Assembly (NCBI RefSeq): GCF_001886735.1
Contig: NZ_CP018076.1
Location: forward strand, 1,054,001 to 1,118,000
From: Sulfitobacter alexandrii
GTDB lineage: Bacteria > Pseudomonadota > Alphaproteobacteria > Rhodobacterales > Rhodobacteraceae
Length of the DNA stretch: 64,000 bases
Direction: 5' to 3'
Shown here one piece after another: positions 11,273 through 21,063 of this stretch. Made by a program: the position numbers and the translations under genes. Each line of letters begins with the position of its first letter. The stretch's first letter is position 1. Below the pieces are notes generated by a model, which worked only from the letters and a program-made list of their open reading frames with translations, was not told where the DNA came from and ran no database searches.

Positions 11273-12841
11273 TCAGGTCCTGGCGGTTTTCAGTTCCACC
11301 GTCGCCTGCAAGGATGCGGCAAGCGAATTCAGCCGCGCCTCGGCCACCTCGCCGAACAGCGGCATCATGTCTTCGGTGATCCAGAGCTGAAGCAGCTTCT
11401 TCTTGGGAAACCAGCGCAACTCGCCGCGATCCTCGTCCTTGTTCATCCACAGCATCGCGCCGAAACGCATCGCCTTGCCCAGTATTTCCGCCTCGCGCCG
11501 CGCGCGTTCGTCGATCATCTCGTATAGATCCTCGAACCGGGTGTTCTCGCGCTTGTTGGAATACCGGTGCAGCAGGGCGAGGCCGAGAAAGACGCGCTCG
11601 TAATGTTTCAGTCCGCCAAGGTTGGCGCGGGTGGCATTGTCGAAACAGACCTCGGCGCGGTAGTCCGGGTGGGCGCGCCAGCTCACGTCGTGCAGCAGGC
11701 AGGCGGCCTTGACCAGCCGCTTGCGCTGCGGCGTGCTGGATTTGTAGAGCGGCAGGATGAAATTGTAGAGCACCTTGCCGAACCCCGGCGTGCGGGCGTC
11801 CTTCGCCTCTGCGAAACGGCAGGCCTCGATCAGCGGGTCGCGGTCGCGCAGGCGCTGGGGCATCTGTTCGTAAAGCATCCCCTCGCGGATCCCGTAGCTG
11901 GAAATCGCGATGTCCTTGGGCTTGAAAGTCTTGACCAGACGGCCCAGCACCTCTGACGCATAGGGGACCAGCGCCATCCGCGTGGAGGACACGCCCGCCT
12001 CGGCGCGCAGTTCGTCGAGGTTGGATTGCTTGATGAACTTGATGGTCGCGCTGACCGCACGGGGCGTCATGCGGTATTCGTGCAGGACATGCAGCGGGTA
12101 GCCCCGGCGTACCATGTCGATGCGGGCGATGGCCCGCCATGACCCGCCCACCAGGAACAGCCGGTCGCGCTGGACGCCCATCCGCTCCTGAAGGCCCTGC
12201 ATCACGTCCTTGATGTGCGCATTGCGGGCCTTGGCGCCGCCCTTGATGTCGCGCAGCTTGAGCGGGCCCAGTTGCGACGACACGCGCCGCCCCACGCGCC
12301 CGCCCGAGATTTCCGCCAGTTCCATCGAAGACCCGCCGATGTCGCAGACCAGCCCATAGGCGCCGGGCCAGCCCAGCAGGACACCCTGTGCCGACAGGCG
12401 GGCCTCTTCCTCGCCGTCGATGACCCAGATGCGCAGACCCGTTTCCTGGCGGACCTCGTCGCAGAATGCCTGTCCGTCGCTCGCGTCGCGCACCGCCGCC
12501 GTGGCGACGACCGTCAGTTCGCTCAGGCCCATGCTGTCGGCCAGCTTGCGGAAACGCCGCATGGCCGACAGGGCGCGGGCGCGGCCCTCGGGCGACAAGT
12601 GGCCGGTCTCGGCCATGCCCGACCCCAGCGCGCACATGATCTTCTCGTTGTAGAAATACGCCGGAGAGCGGGCGGCCCCGTCGAACACCACCAGCCGGAC
12701 GGAGTTCGAGCCCACGTCGACGACACCGACCCGCGACAGCTTGCGTGCGCTGGGATCCTCGAACAGCGGTTTCGCGAAAAGGCCCAGATCAGCAACGCCG
12801 GTTTCAGGCACCGTCGTGTTGGTCTCCGTTAGGTTAGCCAT
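11273..12841 (-). CDS. ppx: Exopolyphosphatase, Ppx/GppA family
   Basis: A 522-residue Ppx/GppA phosphatase, hydrolysing polyphosphate (or pppGpp). The sugar-kinase-like fold is shown by D42-V-G-S-N-S47 (phosphate loop 1), the TAAVRDA strand, the VIDGEEEARLSAQGV motif and the second phosphate loop CDIGGSSMELAEI. The C-terminal half is long, with an HD-like helical region (LLHDVSW). ATG 12841 is preferred over 12865 because AGGAGA lies just before it. It is 84 bases downstream of ppk1 on the same strand, so polyphosphate synthesis and breakdown are encoded together. Confidence 0.93.
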   Translation of the reverse strand: MANLTETNTTVPETGVADLGLFAKPLFEDPSARKLSRVGVVDVGSNSVRLVVFDGAARSPAYFYNEKIMCALGSGMAETGHLSPEGRARALSAMRRFRKLADSMGLSELTVVATAAVRDASDGQAFCDEVRQETGLRIWVIDGEEEARLSAQGVLLGWPGAYGLVCDIGGSSMELAEISGGRVGRRVSSQLGPLKLRDIKGGAKARNAHIKDVMQGLQERMGVQRDRLFLVGGSWRAIARIDMVRRGYPLHVLHEYRMTPRAVSATIKFIKQSNLDELRAEAGVSSTRMALVPYASEVLGRLVKTFKPKDIAISSYGIREGMLYEQMPQRLRDRDPLIEACRFAEAKDARTPGFGKVLYNFILPLYKSSTPQRKRLVKAACLLHDVSWRAHPDYRAEVCFDNATRANLGGLKHYERVFLGLALLHRYSNKRENTRFEDLYEMIDERARREAEILGKAMRFGAMLWMNKDEDRGELRWFPKKKLLQLWITEDMMPLFGEVAEARLNSLAASLQATVELKTART

Positions 12842-12925
12842 GCGGTCTCCTGGCGGTCGGCTCAACTGCGCGTAAGATGCGGCACGCGGTTGCGAGGGTC
12901 AATGTCCGATCCCGTCGGGCGCACG

Positions 12926-15100
12926 TCAGTCGTCGGTATGGGTCAGCACGGGCACGTCCGATGCCCCGGCCGACCCGCGCCCGGAAAGCGACGGGTTCTC
13001 CATGAAGAACCGATGGCAGTTGAAACTGAACTGCCCCTCCACCATCGGGGGCCGCGTGAACTTGCCATCCGGCGCCATGACCCAGCTTTGCGCCACATCC
13101 GCGAGGTTGGCCGCCATGATCTGGCTGGTGATCTGGGCCTTCACGGTCGCGTTCTCGATCTCCACCAGGGTTTCGACCCGGCGGTTCAGGTTGCGCCCCA
13201 TCCAGTCGGCGGACGATATGAAGACCCGTGCCTTCTTGTGCGGCAGGCCGTGACCGTTGCCAAAGCACACGATGCGCGAATGTTCGAGGAAACGGCCCAC
13301 GATGGATTTGACCCGGATGTTCTCGGACAACCCCTTGATGCCGGGGCGCAGGCCGCAGATGCCGCGCACCACGAGGCTGATCTTCACGCCGGCCTGGCTG
13401 GCGGCGTAGAGCGCATCGATCACCTCGGCGTCGATGATGGAGTTCATCTTGGCCCAGATCGCCGCGGGTCTGCCCGCTTCGGCGTGGGTGGCCTCCGCCG
13501 CGATCAGTTCCAGCAGGCGGGGCTTCAGCGTGGTCGGCGAAATCGCGAGGTTGTCCAGCTTCTCGGGCTGCGCGTAGCCCGACAGGAAGTTGAAGACCTT
13601 GGTCGCGTCCCGCCCTAGCTTCTGGTCGCAGGTGAACAGCGACAGGTCGGTGTAGATCCGCGCCGTGATGGGATGGTAGTTGCCCGTGCCGTAATGGGTG
13701 TAGGTCACCAGCTGGTTGCCCTCGCGCCGCACCACGGTGCTGATCTTGGCGTGTGTCTTGAGGTCGAGAAACCCGTAGACCACATGCGCGCCGGCCCGTT
13801 CCAGCCGCCGTGACTGCCGGATGTTCGCCGCTTCGTCGAAGCGCGCCTTGAGTTCCACCAGCGCGGTGACCGACTTGCCGTCTTCCGCCGCCTCGCAAAG
13901 CGCCTCGACTATCGGGCTGTCGCGAGAGGTCCGGTAAAGCGTCTGCTTGATCGCCACCACGTTGGGATCGCGTGCCGCCTGCGACAGGAACCGCACCACC
14001 ATGTCAAAGGTCTCGTACGGGTGATGCAGAAGCATGTCCTTCTGGCGGATCGCCTCGAACATGTCGCCGTCGTGGTCGCTGACCCGCTCGGGCACGCGCG
14101 GCGTGAACGACGGCCACAACAGGTCCGGGCGCGCGTCCGTCACCAGTTCGCTCAGGTCGTCGAGACCGATCATGCCGTCGATCTCGATCACGTCGCGGTC
14201 GTGCACGCCCAGTTCGGCCATCACCACCGCCTTGAGCTTTTCCGGCGCCCCTGCGGAATGGGTCAGGCGGACAACCTCCCCGCGGCGGCGGCGCTTCAGC
14301 GCGACCTCGAACTCGCGCACGAGATCCTCGGCCTCTTCCTCGACCTCGAGATCGCTGTCGCGCAGCACCCGGAACTCGAAATGGTTCTTCAGCTTGTAGC
14401 CCGGAAACAGCTCCGGCACCTTGAGAACCAGCAGGTCCTCCATCGGCAGGTACCGCAGCACGCCGTCCGGCGCGGGCAGTTGCACGAAACGGTCGATCTG
14501 CGCCGGGATCGGCAGCAACGCCTGCAGCGGGCGCTTGTCGCGGGTGCGTTCAAGCTGCAGCGCGAGCGCGTAGCCCGTGTTGGGTATGAAGGGAAAGGGG
14601 TGGGCCGGGTCGATGGCCAGCGGCGACAGCACGGCGAATACCTGCGTCAGGAACATCTCGTTCAGGTACTCGTGGTCGGCCTCCGTCAGGTCGGGTCCGT
14701 GTTCGAGAAAGATGTTCTGGGCGTCCATTTCCGCCATCAGGTCCACCAGCACCCGCTGCTGGTTCATCATCAGGTTGCGCGCGTCCTCGTTGATCAGAAC
14801 CAGTTGCTCGGCAGGCGACAGCCCGTCGGCGGCAGGGGCGGTGTTGCCCGCCTGTGCCAGTTCGCGCAGGCCCGCGACCCGCACGGTATAGAATTCATCG
14901 AGGTTCCCCGCGCTGATCGACAGGAAACGCAGCCGTTCCAGCAACGGCACGCGGGGGTTCTCGGCCTCTTCGAGGACACGCCAGTTGAACCCCAGCCAGC
15001 TCAGCTCGCGGTTGAAGAAGCGGCCCGGTCCCGCGGTATCGAGCTCGGGCAGGTCGGTGGCGGGCGGAAACGGGGCTTCAAGGAAATCTGATTGGGTCAT
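12926..15100 (-). CDS. ppk1: Polyphosphate kinase 1
   Basis: A 724-residue Ppk1 that makes polyphosphate from ATP. The N-terminal domain has [19 protein letters not shown] and a head domain follows. The catalytic half has two phospholipase-D-like domains: H469 in [10 protein letters not shown] is the expected phosphohistidine, and [16 protein letters not shown] marks the second domain. Length is normal. It lies between hda (51 bases upstream) and ppx, all on the minus strand, giving an Hda-Ppk-Ppx block that links replication control with polyphosphate. Confidence 0.96.
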   Translation of the reverse strand: MTQSDFLEAPFPPATDLPELDTAGPGRFFNRELSWLGFNWRVLEEAENPRVPLLERLRFLSISAGNLDEFYTVRVAGLRELAQAGNTAPAADGLSPAEQLVLINEDARNLMMNQQRVLVDLMAEMDAQNIFLEHGPDLTEADHEYLNEMFLTQVFAVLSPLAIDPAHPFPFIPNTGYALALQLERTRDKRPLQALLPIPAQIDRFVQLPAPDGVLRYLPMEDLLVLKVPELFPGYKLKNHFEFRVLRDSDLEVEEEAEDLVREFEVALKRRRRGEVVRLTHSAGAPEKLKAVVMAELGVHDRDVIEIDGMIGLDDLSELVTDARPDLLWPSFTPRVPERVSDHDGDMFEAIRQKDMLLHHPYETFDMVVRFLSQAARDPNVVAIKQTLYRTSRDSPIVEALCEAAEDGKSVTALVELKARFDEAANIRQSRRLERAGAHVVYGFLDLKTHAKISTVVRREGNQLVTYTHYGTGNYHPITARIYTDLSLFTCDQKLGRDATKVFNFLSGYAQPEKLDNLAISPTTLKPRLLELIAAEATHAEAGRPAAIWAKMNSIIDAEVIDALYAASQAGVKISLVVRGICGLRPGIKGLSENIRVKSIVGRFLEHSRIVCFGNGHGLPHKKARVFISSADWMGRNLNRRVETLVEIENATVKAQITSQIMAANLADVAQSWVMAPDGKFTRPPMVEGQFSFNCHRFFMENPSLSGRGSAGASDVPVLTHTDD

Positions 15101-15151
15101 GGCGGCCTTATGGCGCTGATGTGTAACGAAGTTGCGACAACGGGCGGAGTA

Positions 15152-15832
15152 TCAGCCCCCGGCGGGGGGCTTGTCCAGCACCTGCGCGGCCAGGTGCCGG
15201 GTCAGGGGCTTCTTCTGCGCAAGGCTCGCCGCGTCGAGCCGCCTCACGAGGTCGATCGCGGCGGCGAACGACCGGTCCATCCTCGACAGCAGATAGGGGA
15301 TCAGGTCCGCCTTGGGGGTCAGCTGGCGATCGGCCAGCAACTTGGCCAGAAGCGCGGTCAGCAGCATGTCGTCGGGCGCCTCCAGCGCCACGGCGGTCGT
15401 GCCGCGCATCCTGCTGGCGAGATCGGGCAGGGTCAGCCCCCAGTGCTTCACCGCCGGCGTCCCGGTCAGCAGCAGGCTGTGGCCCTCGGCCAGAACGAGG
15501 TTGTGAAGGTGAAAGAGCGCGGTCTGCGCGTCAGAGTCCTGCGCGATGTCGGGCACGTCCTCCACCGCGAGGGGGCCGGAGGCCAGTGCGGGCACGTCAG
15601 CGCCCGGCAGCGCCGTCGCCTGAACGATGCGCGCCCGCGCCTGTGTCGCCCAGACATGGGCGAGGTGGGTCTTGCCCGCGCCCGTCGGACCGGTCAGCGC
15701 CAGCTTGCCGCCCGACCAGTCCGGCCAGCGGTCGATCATCGCCAGTGCCATCGCGTTCGATGGCGCGACGAAAAAGGCGTCACGCCCCAGCGCGGTGCGG
15801 CTGGGCAGGTCGAACCCCAGTTGTCGGGCCAT
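15152..15832 (-). CDS. hda: DnaA-related regulator, Hda/HdaA family
   Basis: A 226-residue AAA+ protein with Walker A at residues 48-55 (GPTGAGKT), a short Walker B-like strand ending in VEDVPD and a sensor-like LLTGT. It begins with a QLGFDLPSRTALGRDAF stretch that contains the clamp-binding-like QLxFDL motif typical of Hda, which acts with the beta clamp to trigger DnaA-ATP hydrolysis. The DnaA DNA-binding domain IV is absent, as expected. ATG 15832 is one base after the upstream permease gene stop, so the two are coupled. Confidence 0.88.
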   Translation of the reverse strand: MARQLGFDLPSRTALGRDAFFVAPSNAMALAMIDRWPDWSGGKLALTGPTGAGKTHLAHVWATQARARIVQATALPGADVPALASGPLAVEDVPDIAQDSDAQTALFHLHNLVLAEGHSLLLTGTPAVKHWGLTLPDLASRMRGTTAVALEAPDDMLLTALLAKLLADRQLTPKADLIPYLLSRMDRSFAAAIDLVRRLDAASLAQKKPLTRHLAAQVLDKPPAGG

Positions 15833-15833
15833 G

Positions 15834-16904
15834 TCAGTCGTCCATCGTCGTCGGATCGGTACCGAGGTACAGCATGCTGTGTTTGTAGCGGTCGATGGCA
15901 AATCGTGCCAACACCCCCAGGGCGGCGGCCAGCGGCACCGCCACCAGCATCCCGACAAAGCCGAACAGCGTACCGAAGACCGACAGGGCGAGGATCAGCC
16001 AGACCGGATGCAGCCCGACGGAATCGCCCACCAGCTTGGGCGTCAGCACGTTGCCTTCGACCACCTGACCGATCACGAAGATGCCCGCGACCAGCCCGAT
16101 GGAGACCCAGTCGCCCCAGAACTGGAACAGCGCCAGCCCGATGGCCAGCGCCCCGCCAAGAAGCGCGCCGAGATAGGGGATGAAGGTCACCAGACCGGCA
16201 ATGAACCCCACGACCAGGCCGAACTGCAGCCCCACCAGCATCAGGGCGAAGGCATAGTAGGTGCCGAGGATGAGACAGACGGTCCCCATGCCGCGGATGA
16301 ACGAGGCCAGCGTCTGGTCCACGTCCCGCGCCAGTTGCCGGATCGTCGGGGCGTGGTCGCGCGGCAGCAGCCGGTCGATGGCGGCCACCATGCGGTCCCA
16401 GTCCAGCAGCAGGTAGACCGACACCACCGGAACGATGACGAACAGGATGATCACGTTCAGGATCGACGCGAACGAGGCGATGGCGGTTTCAAGCAGCTGG
16501 CCACCACGTTCCTGGATCGTCTCTCCGACCGAGGTGAGCGAATTGCGCAGGGTCGAATCCTCTTCCAGCAACGCGGGAAACCGCGTCGTCATGAAATCGG
16601 TGAAATCCCGGAAGAGCCGTGGCGCCGTCTCGACCAGCGATGTGGCCTGGGACACCAGCGTCGGGATCACGAGCAGCGCCATGATCACGAAGATCAGGAT
16701 CGCGACGAAGGTGATGACGGCGGTGGCAAGGGTCCGGCTCAGCCCCAGCCGTTCCAGCCGATCCGCGATCGGGTCGAGGAAATAGGCGATGGCCCCGCCC
16801 AGCAGGAACGGCACCAGGACCTGGCCCAGGAACCACAGCGCCACCATGAACACCACTGCCGCGATGCCCCAGTATTTCAGTTGCTCTCGGATCGGCAGGG
16901 CCAT
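15834..16904 (-). CDS. AI-2E family transporter permease
   Basis: A 356-residue integral membrane protein of the AI-2E (PerM/TqsA) family. It has about eight hydrophobic segments, the early PFLLGGAIAYFLDPIADRLERLG motif, a long amphipathic middle region (TSLVETAPRLFRDFTDF) and the C-terminal GNVLTPKLVGDSVGLHPVWLI signature in two parts. ATG 16904 is chosen because GGAGAG precedes it. Substrates in this family vary and cannot be inferred. It directly precedes hda, an arrangement that suggests one transcript running into the polyphosphate genes. Confidence 0.93.
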   Translation of the reverse strand: MALPIREQLKYWGIAAVVFMVALWFLGQVLVPFLLGGAIAYFLDPIADRLERLGLSRTLATAVITFVAILIFVIMALLVIPTLVSQATSLVETAPRLFRDFTDFMTTRFPALLEEDSTLRNSLTSVGETIQERGGQLLETAIASFASILNVIILFVIVPVVSVYLLLDWDRMVAAIDRLLPRDHAPTIRQLARDVDQTLASFIRGMGTVCLILGTYYAFALMLVGLQFGLVVGFIAGLVTFIPYLGALLGGALAIGLALFQFWGDWVSIGLVAGIFVIGQVVEGNVLTPKLVGDSVGLHPVWLILALSVFGTLFGFVGMLVAVPLAAALGVLARFAIDRYKHSMLYLGTDPTTMDD

Positions 16905-16962
16905 GGGTCTCTCCGGAAATGATGGCATATCCCTTCGCCCATGGCGCGGCGATTTTCAAGTG

Positions 16963-17574
16963 TCAGCGGCGCGCGGCCCGCGATTTGACCAGCCGCAGAT
17001 GCAGGATTGCAAAGCCGGTCACGCAGGCGATGGCGATGCACAGAACCCATTTGGAGCGGGTTTCCATCGTTCCCTCGATCAGCAGCGCGTGCACGATGCT
17101 GCCCAGAACCACCACCGCGGCCAGCAGGTTGTGCAAGACCTTCCACTGGGTCGAACGCAACGGCAGCAGTCGGCGCAGCGCCACCAGCGCGACGGTCGCG
17201 ACCAGCGCCCACATCGCCATCACGCCATAGACGGAAAACGGCGTGGGCGACACCAGCATCAACGCGTCCAGCGTGTCCGGGGGGCTGGTCAGGTACAACC
17301 CGCCGATATGCACGATGACGGCGGCGCACAGCACGGCCCCCATGCGCCGGTGCCAGCGCCGGGCGGCGGCGGCGCTGAGGCCGGGCAGGTAGTTGCCCGC
17401 CAGCAGGGGCTGGACGAGAAGAACCGCCAGCGCCGTGGCCCCGGCCACGCCCGCGGCGATGTAGACGGGCGCGCGGCCCGCGAGATAGGGGCTGGTCCAG
17501 ATCAGACCGACCGGGATCAACGCCGCCAGCGTCACCGCGGCCCAGGCCGCCGCTCGGGGCAGTCCGGGCAGCAT
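16963..17574 (-). CDS. Ferric-reductase-like b-haem membrane protein
   Basis: A 203-residue protein with about six membrane helices of the ferric reductase transmembrane type. Four histidines are placed as two pairs: H75 and H89 on one helix, H148 and H162 on another, each 14 apart. This is the pattern for two stacked b haems carrying electrons across the membrane. There is no flavin or NAD domain, so electrons must come from or go to a partner. The gene starts 3 bases after a Tat-exported protein gene, making that the obvious partner, as in MsrP/MsrQ-like systems. Confidence 0.8.
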   Translation of the reverse strand: MLPGLPRAAAWAAVTLAALIPVGLIWTSPYLAGRAPVYIAAGVAGATALAVLLVQPLLAGNYLPGLSAAAARRWHRRMGAVLCAAVIVHIGGLYLTSPPDTLDALMLVSPTPFSVYGVMAMWALVATVALVALRRLLPLRSTQWKVLHNLLAAVVVLGSIVHALLIEGTMETRSKWVLCIAIACVTGFAILHLRLVKSRAARR

Positions 17575-17577
17575 CGG

Positions 17578-18075
17578 TCAGGCGGGGGCCAGAACGAAAT
17601 CCGCGGTCAGGCTGGTGTCGCTCGCGGAGGGCATCACCGGCCGCAGGAAGACCGTCCTGTAGGCACCGTCGTCATACGCCAGATGCGCGTGCGGCTGACC
17701 GAAATTCGGCACGATCTGCTCCATCTCCAGCCGGTAGGATCCGTCGGCGCGTGTCAGGACGCTGCCGTGGTTGGAGGGCTCGCGCTCGCCGCCTCGGGTC
17801 GTGGCCGCCCAGATCTGGATGCGGACGCCTTCCAGCGGCGCGCCGTCTCCCGCGCGGCGCACGGTGCCCGACATCTCGAAACCCTTCCCAAGGCTGTCGA
17901 CAAGCGGCGCGTTCGGGCGGTAGTTGTTGCTGCCGCCGCGCATGGTCTCGGTGGGCGAAAGGCCTTCCTGCGCCCATGCGGCGCCGATCAGGCCGCGCGG
18001 CGCGGTCGCAAGGGCGAGGCCGCCGAGGCCCGCGGCAATCAGAAAGGACCGGCGATTGTAGAACGGGGTATTCAT
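17578..18075 (-). CDS. Tat-exported intradiol-dioxygenase-fold protein
   Basis: A 165-residue protein from ATG 18075, preceded by AAGGAGA. The N-terminus NRRSFLIAAGLGG (R8-R9) is a twin-arginine signal, so a folded, probably cofactor-bearing protein is exported. The rest resembles the catechol/protocatechuate dioxygenase core: NYRPNAPL, G-V-R-I-Q-I-W, ADGSYRLE and PHAH (H129, H131), the latter matching the two iron-ligating histidines. The two iron-ligating tyrosines of the family (in GGRYRH and GPYPW of protocatechuate dioxygenase) are not present here. Function is therefore open. It pairs with the b-haem membrane protein 3 bases downstream. Confidence 0.72.
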   Translation of the reverse strand: MNTPFYNRRSFLIAAGLGGLALATAPRGLIGAAWAQEGLSPTETMRGGSNNYRPNAPLVDSLGKGFEMSGTVRRAGDGAPLEGVRIQIWAATTRGGEREPSNHGSVLTRADGSYRLEMEQIVPNFGQPHAHLAYDDGAYRTVFLRPVMPSASDTSLTADFVLAPA

Positions 18076-18269
18076 CAGGGTCTCCTTCATCGTCAGGATA
18101 TCTTGCTGACCGACGATATAGATCACACGCCGATGCAACAAACCCACGCGTGCACGCTCCGGTCGGGCATGGGCGAACAATTTTCGTTTTAACAACAGGA
18201 TGTTCCGGCGTGATGTTGGCAGCGGTTGGTCTCGCCGTCACGCAATCGTGACCCCCGCGCCGGGGCCGA

Positions 18270-20324
18270 TCACGTCCGGGGCATCAGGTCGTTCAGCCGC
18301 CGCACGAGCTGGTCGCGGGTGAACGGCTTGGAGATGAAGTTGACCCCCGGATCGAGGCGCCCGTGGTGAACGATCGAATTCTCGGTATAGCCTGACATGA
18401 ACAGGACCGGCAGATCGGGCATCAGCGTGCGCGCAAGCTCGGCCAGCTTCGAGCCGCTGATCTCTCCGGGGAGGACGACGTCGGTCAGCAGGATGTCGAA
18501 ACCGCCGCGTTTCACGCGCTCCAGCCCTTCCTCGCCGGTCTGAACCCCTTCGACATCGAACCCGACGCGGGCGAGGCTGCGGCTGAGGTAGCGCAGCACG
18601 CCGGGGTCGTCCTCCACCAGCAGGATGCGGCCCGAACCGCTGTCGGCCGTCTCCGCGCCGCTGCCTTGCAAGGTCCGCTGCGCCTCGTCCTCCGAGATAT
18701 GGCGCGGGAAATACATCCGCACCGTGGTGCCCATTTCTCCTTCGGAGTAGATCTTGACGTGGCCGAGTGACTGTTTGACGAACCCGAATACCATGCTCAG
18801 GCCCAAACCGCTGCCCTTGCCGACCTCCTTGGTGGTGAAGAAGGGGGTGAAGGCTTCCTCGATGGTCTCGGGGTCCATGCCATGGCCCGTGTCGCTGACC
18901 GCGATCATGACGTATTGACCCGGTTCCACCTCCGCATGGCGTGCGGCATAGTCGTGGTCGAGCCTCGTGTTTGCGGTCTCGATCGTCAGCTTGCCGCCAT
19001 TGGGCATGGCATCGCGGGCGTTCAGTGCGAGGTTCAGCACCGCGTTCTCGAGCTGGCTGCGGTCGATCTGCGTTTCCCACAGACCGCCGGAACTGACGAG
19101 CTCGACGTCTATGTTTTCAGTGACGGTGCGGCGGATCATCGGATCGAAGGCGCGCAGGAGCGCGTTCACGTCCGTGGGCTCGGGCCGCAGCGGCTGCTTG
19201 CGGGCAAAGGAGAGCAGCCGCGATGTCAGGGTCGCGCCCCTGAGCGCGGCATCGCGGATCTCGCCGGCCAGTTCCAGATCGAGCTTGCCCATTTCCTCGA
19301 GCAAGAGTTCGGCGTTGCCCATCACGACGGCGAGAATGTTGTTGAAATCATGCGCGATTCCGCCCGTGAGTTGTCCGATCGCCTGCAGTTTCTGGGCGTG
19401 GATCAGCCGGGCCTCGATCTCGGCCCGCGAGATGACGCTGCCGAGTGCCTCTGCGATCAGGTCCCATTCCAGCCGGGCGTTGTCGTCCTTGACCAGATCG
19501 GGCCGCCCGCTCACGACAAGGGCCCCGCGAAACTCGCCCGATACCGCGAGCGGCAGCGCCACGGCCTCCTCCACCGCGACCCGATCGGCCCAGGCCGCCG
19601 CCGCCGCCGACATGAACTCCCTGCGCCAGCCCTTTTCGGGATACTGTTGCTGGTAGGCGGTCAGCGACCCGTTGAGCCTGGCCCCCCGAACGCCATCCAC
19701 GGCCAGTTCGCCGGTCACGGCCTGCACCTGCAGCCGGTTCCGGACGCCGACCACGATGGCGATGCCTGCGCTGTCCATGGCTCCGTGGATGATCGTGCCC
19801 GCCTGCTCGAGGTAGTCTCCGCTGGAGATGTCGACAGCAGACAGACGGTGGATCACGGAAACGGCCCGGCGCAGGGCGGAGATGGTGTGCGACAGGTGCA
19901 GTTCCGCGCGCACGCGGCGGCCGACCTCGGCATTCAGTTCACCGATCGTTTCCGCCAGAAGCCGGAAGCGCGTGGAAAGTTCCGGCTCGGGATCGAGCAG
20001 CAGAAGCACCTGCGGCGGGGCGTCCTTGAGGGCCAGCCGCATCGCCTTTGCCGCGAGGGGCGGGTTGCCCGCGTGCCGGCGGACGCTCGACATGATCGGC
20101 GAGGTCACGGTCAACGCATCCCGCATGAAGGCGTCGAAGGCGCCGTCCTCGATCAGGAACGCGTCCGATACCGGCACATCCCGCCGGTTCAGCACCGGGC
20201 CCAGCAGATCCACCGCGTGCGCGCTGGCATATCGCACGACCCCCGCCGCCGGGTCGATGATCAGCGTGGCGTTTCCCGTCAGTCGGGACAGCGTGTCGAG
20301 GGTTTGCCCGTCGGTGTCGGTCAT
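18270..20324 (-). CDS. Hybrid histidine kinase with receiver domain
   Basis: A 684-residue cytoplasmic sensor. The N-terminus looks like a PAS-type domain, followed by a coiled region and a GAF-like domain (about residues 165-300). The kinase core has the H-box with H325 in GGIAHDFNN, then N, G1 (VSDTGHGMD) and G2 (GKGSGLGLSMV) boxes. A C-terminal receiver has the phospho-acceptor D615 in LLTDVVLPGE. No membrane segment is present. ATG 20324 is taken, 7 bases after the upstream output-domain gene, so the pair is one operon. The phosphate target is not evident. Confidence 0.9.
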   Translation of the reverse strand: MTDTDGQTLDTLSRLTGNATLIIDPAAGVVRYASAHAVDLLGPVLNRRDVPVSDAFLIEDGAFDAFMRDALTVTSPIMSSVRRHAGNPPLAAKAMRLALKDAPPQVLLLLDPEPELSTRFRLLAETIGELNAEVGRRVRAELHLSHTISALRRAVSVIHRLSAVDISSGDYLEQAGTIIHGAMDSAGIAIVVGVRNRLQVQAVTGELAVDGVRGARLNGSLTAYQQQYPEKGWRREFMSAAAAAWADRVAVEEAVALPLAVSGEFRGALVVSGRPDLVKDDNARLEWDLIAEALGSVISRAEIEARLIHAQKLQAIGQLTGGIAHDFNNILAVVMGNAELLLEEMGKLDLELAGEIRDAALRGATLTSRLLSFARKQPLRPEPTDVNALLRAFDPMIRRTVTENIDVELVSSGGLWETQIDRSQLENAVLNLALNARDAMPNGGKLTIETANTRLDHDYAARHAEVEPGQYVMIAVSDTGHGMDPETIEEAFTPFFTTKEVGKGSGLGLSMVFGFVKQSLGHVKIYSEGEMGTTVRMYFPRHISEDEAQRTLQGSGAETADSGSGRILLVEDDPGVLRYLSRSLARVGFDVEGVQTGEEGLERVKRGGFDILLTDVVLPGEISGSKLAELARTLMPDLPVLFMSGYTENSIVHHGRLDPGVNFISKPFTRDQLVRRLNDLMPRT

Positions 20325-20331
20325 GCCCGTG

Positions 20332-20862
20332 CTAAACCGCGCTTCCGAAGAACTCGCTTTCCCCGGTGGCGGGCGCGTGGTCGGGGGGGACGAGACGCAC
20401 GATGACACGGCATCCGGGATCGCCGCGCGCGATGGACTTGTCGATGGTCACCCGTGCATAGCCGAGGTTTTCCGCCGTGACATGACCGAAGATGTTGGCC
20501 GTCATCCGGCAGATCGAGGGCAGGCCCACCACGCTTTCGCCGAAGGGGCAGGCCGTGTTCACGAGCACGATCTTCTCGGCATCGATCGATTCGATGGAGA
20601 AGCCGCCTTCGAGCCGGGCCTTCAGGTCGACCAGCGTCGCGGCCACCTGCCGCGTGTCCAGCTGCTGTACCGCATAGGCGGCGCGATAATCCGCGTTGAT
20701 GATCCGCCCCAGCGAAACCCCGACGTAGTTCACGTAGGCTTCCGCCTCGCTTTCGCCGATGGTCTGTTCAAGCAGACCCATGAGCTGGCGCAGGACGGAG
20801 CGCATGAACGCGTCCTTTTCGACCGCCGGCGCGCGTTCCGGTTCGGGTAGATCGTGGGTCAT
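20332..20862 (-). CDS. Methanogen output domain 1-like protein
   Basis: A 176-residue soluble protein. A helical N-terminal part is followed by a compact domain with CPFGESVVGLPSICRMTANIFG and the GDPGCRVIVRL strand. These resemble the 'methanogen output domain 1' found next to histidine kinases and as a V4R-like ligand domain. Three cysteines could bind a metal or cofactor. I recall the family by motif only, so this is a moderate assignment. It is the first gene of a two-gene unit with the hybrid kinase, probably as its sensor or effector partner. Confidence 0.65.
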   Translation of the reverse strand: MTHDLPEPERAPAVEKDAFMRSVLRQLMGLLEQTIGESEAEAYVNYVGVSLGRIINADYRAAYAVQQLDTRQVAATLVDLKARLEGGFSIESIDAEKIVLVNTACPFGESVVGLPSICRMTANIFGHVTAENLGYARVTIDKSIARGDPGCRVIVRLVPPDHAPATGESEFFGSAV

Positions 20863-21063
20863 GGCACGCTTCTCCGGCTGCGACGCGCCTCGGTGTCCGT
20901 CCTTGCGTCCGGCAGCGGTCGTCGCACGTTCAATACCGCACCATACCCCAAACGCGGCCAAAATCCAACCGGCAGACAGCGCGCGCGCCCGCCGGTGCGG
21001 GGCGCGGTTGACTGCACCGGCTTTGGGCATACTCTGCCGCCGACACACCGGCAGGAGATCCCC

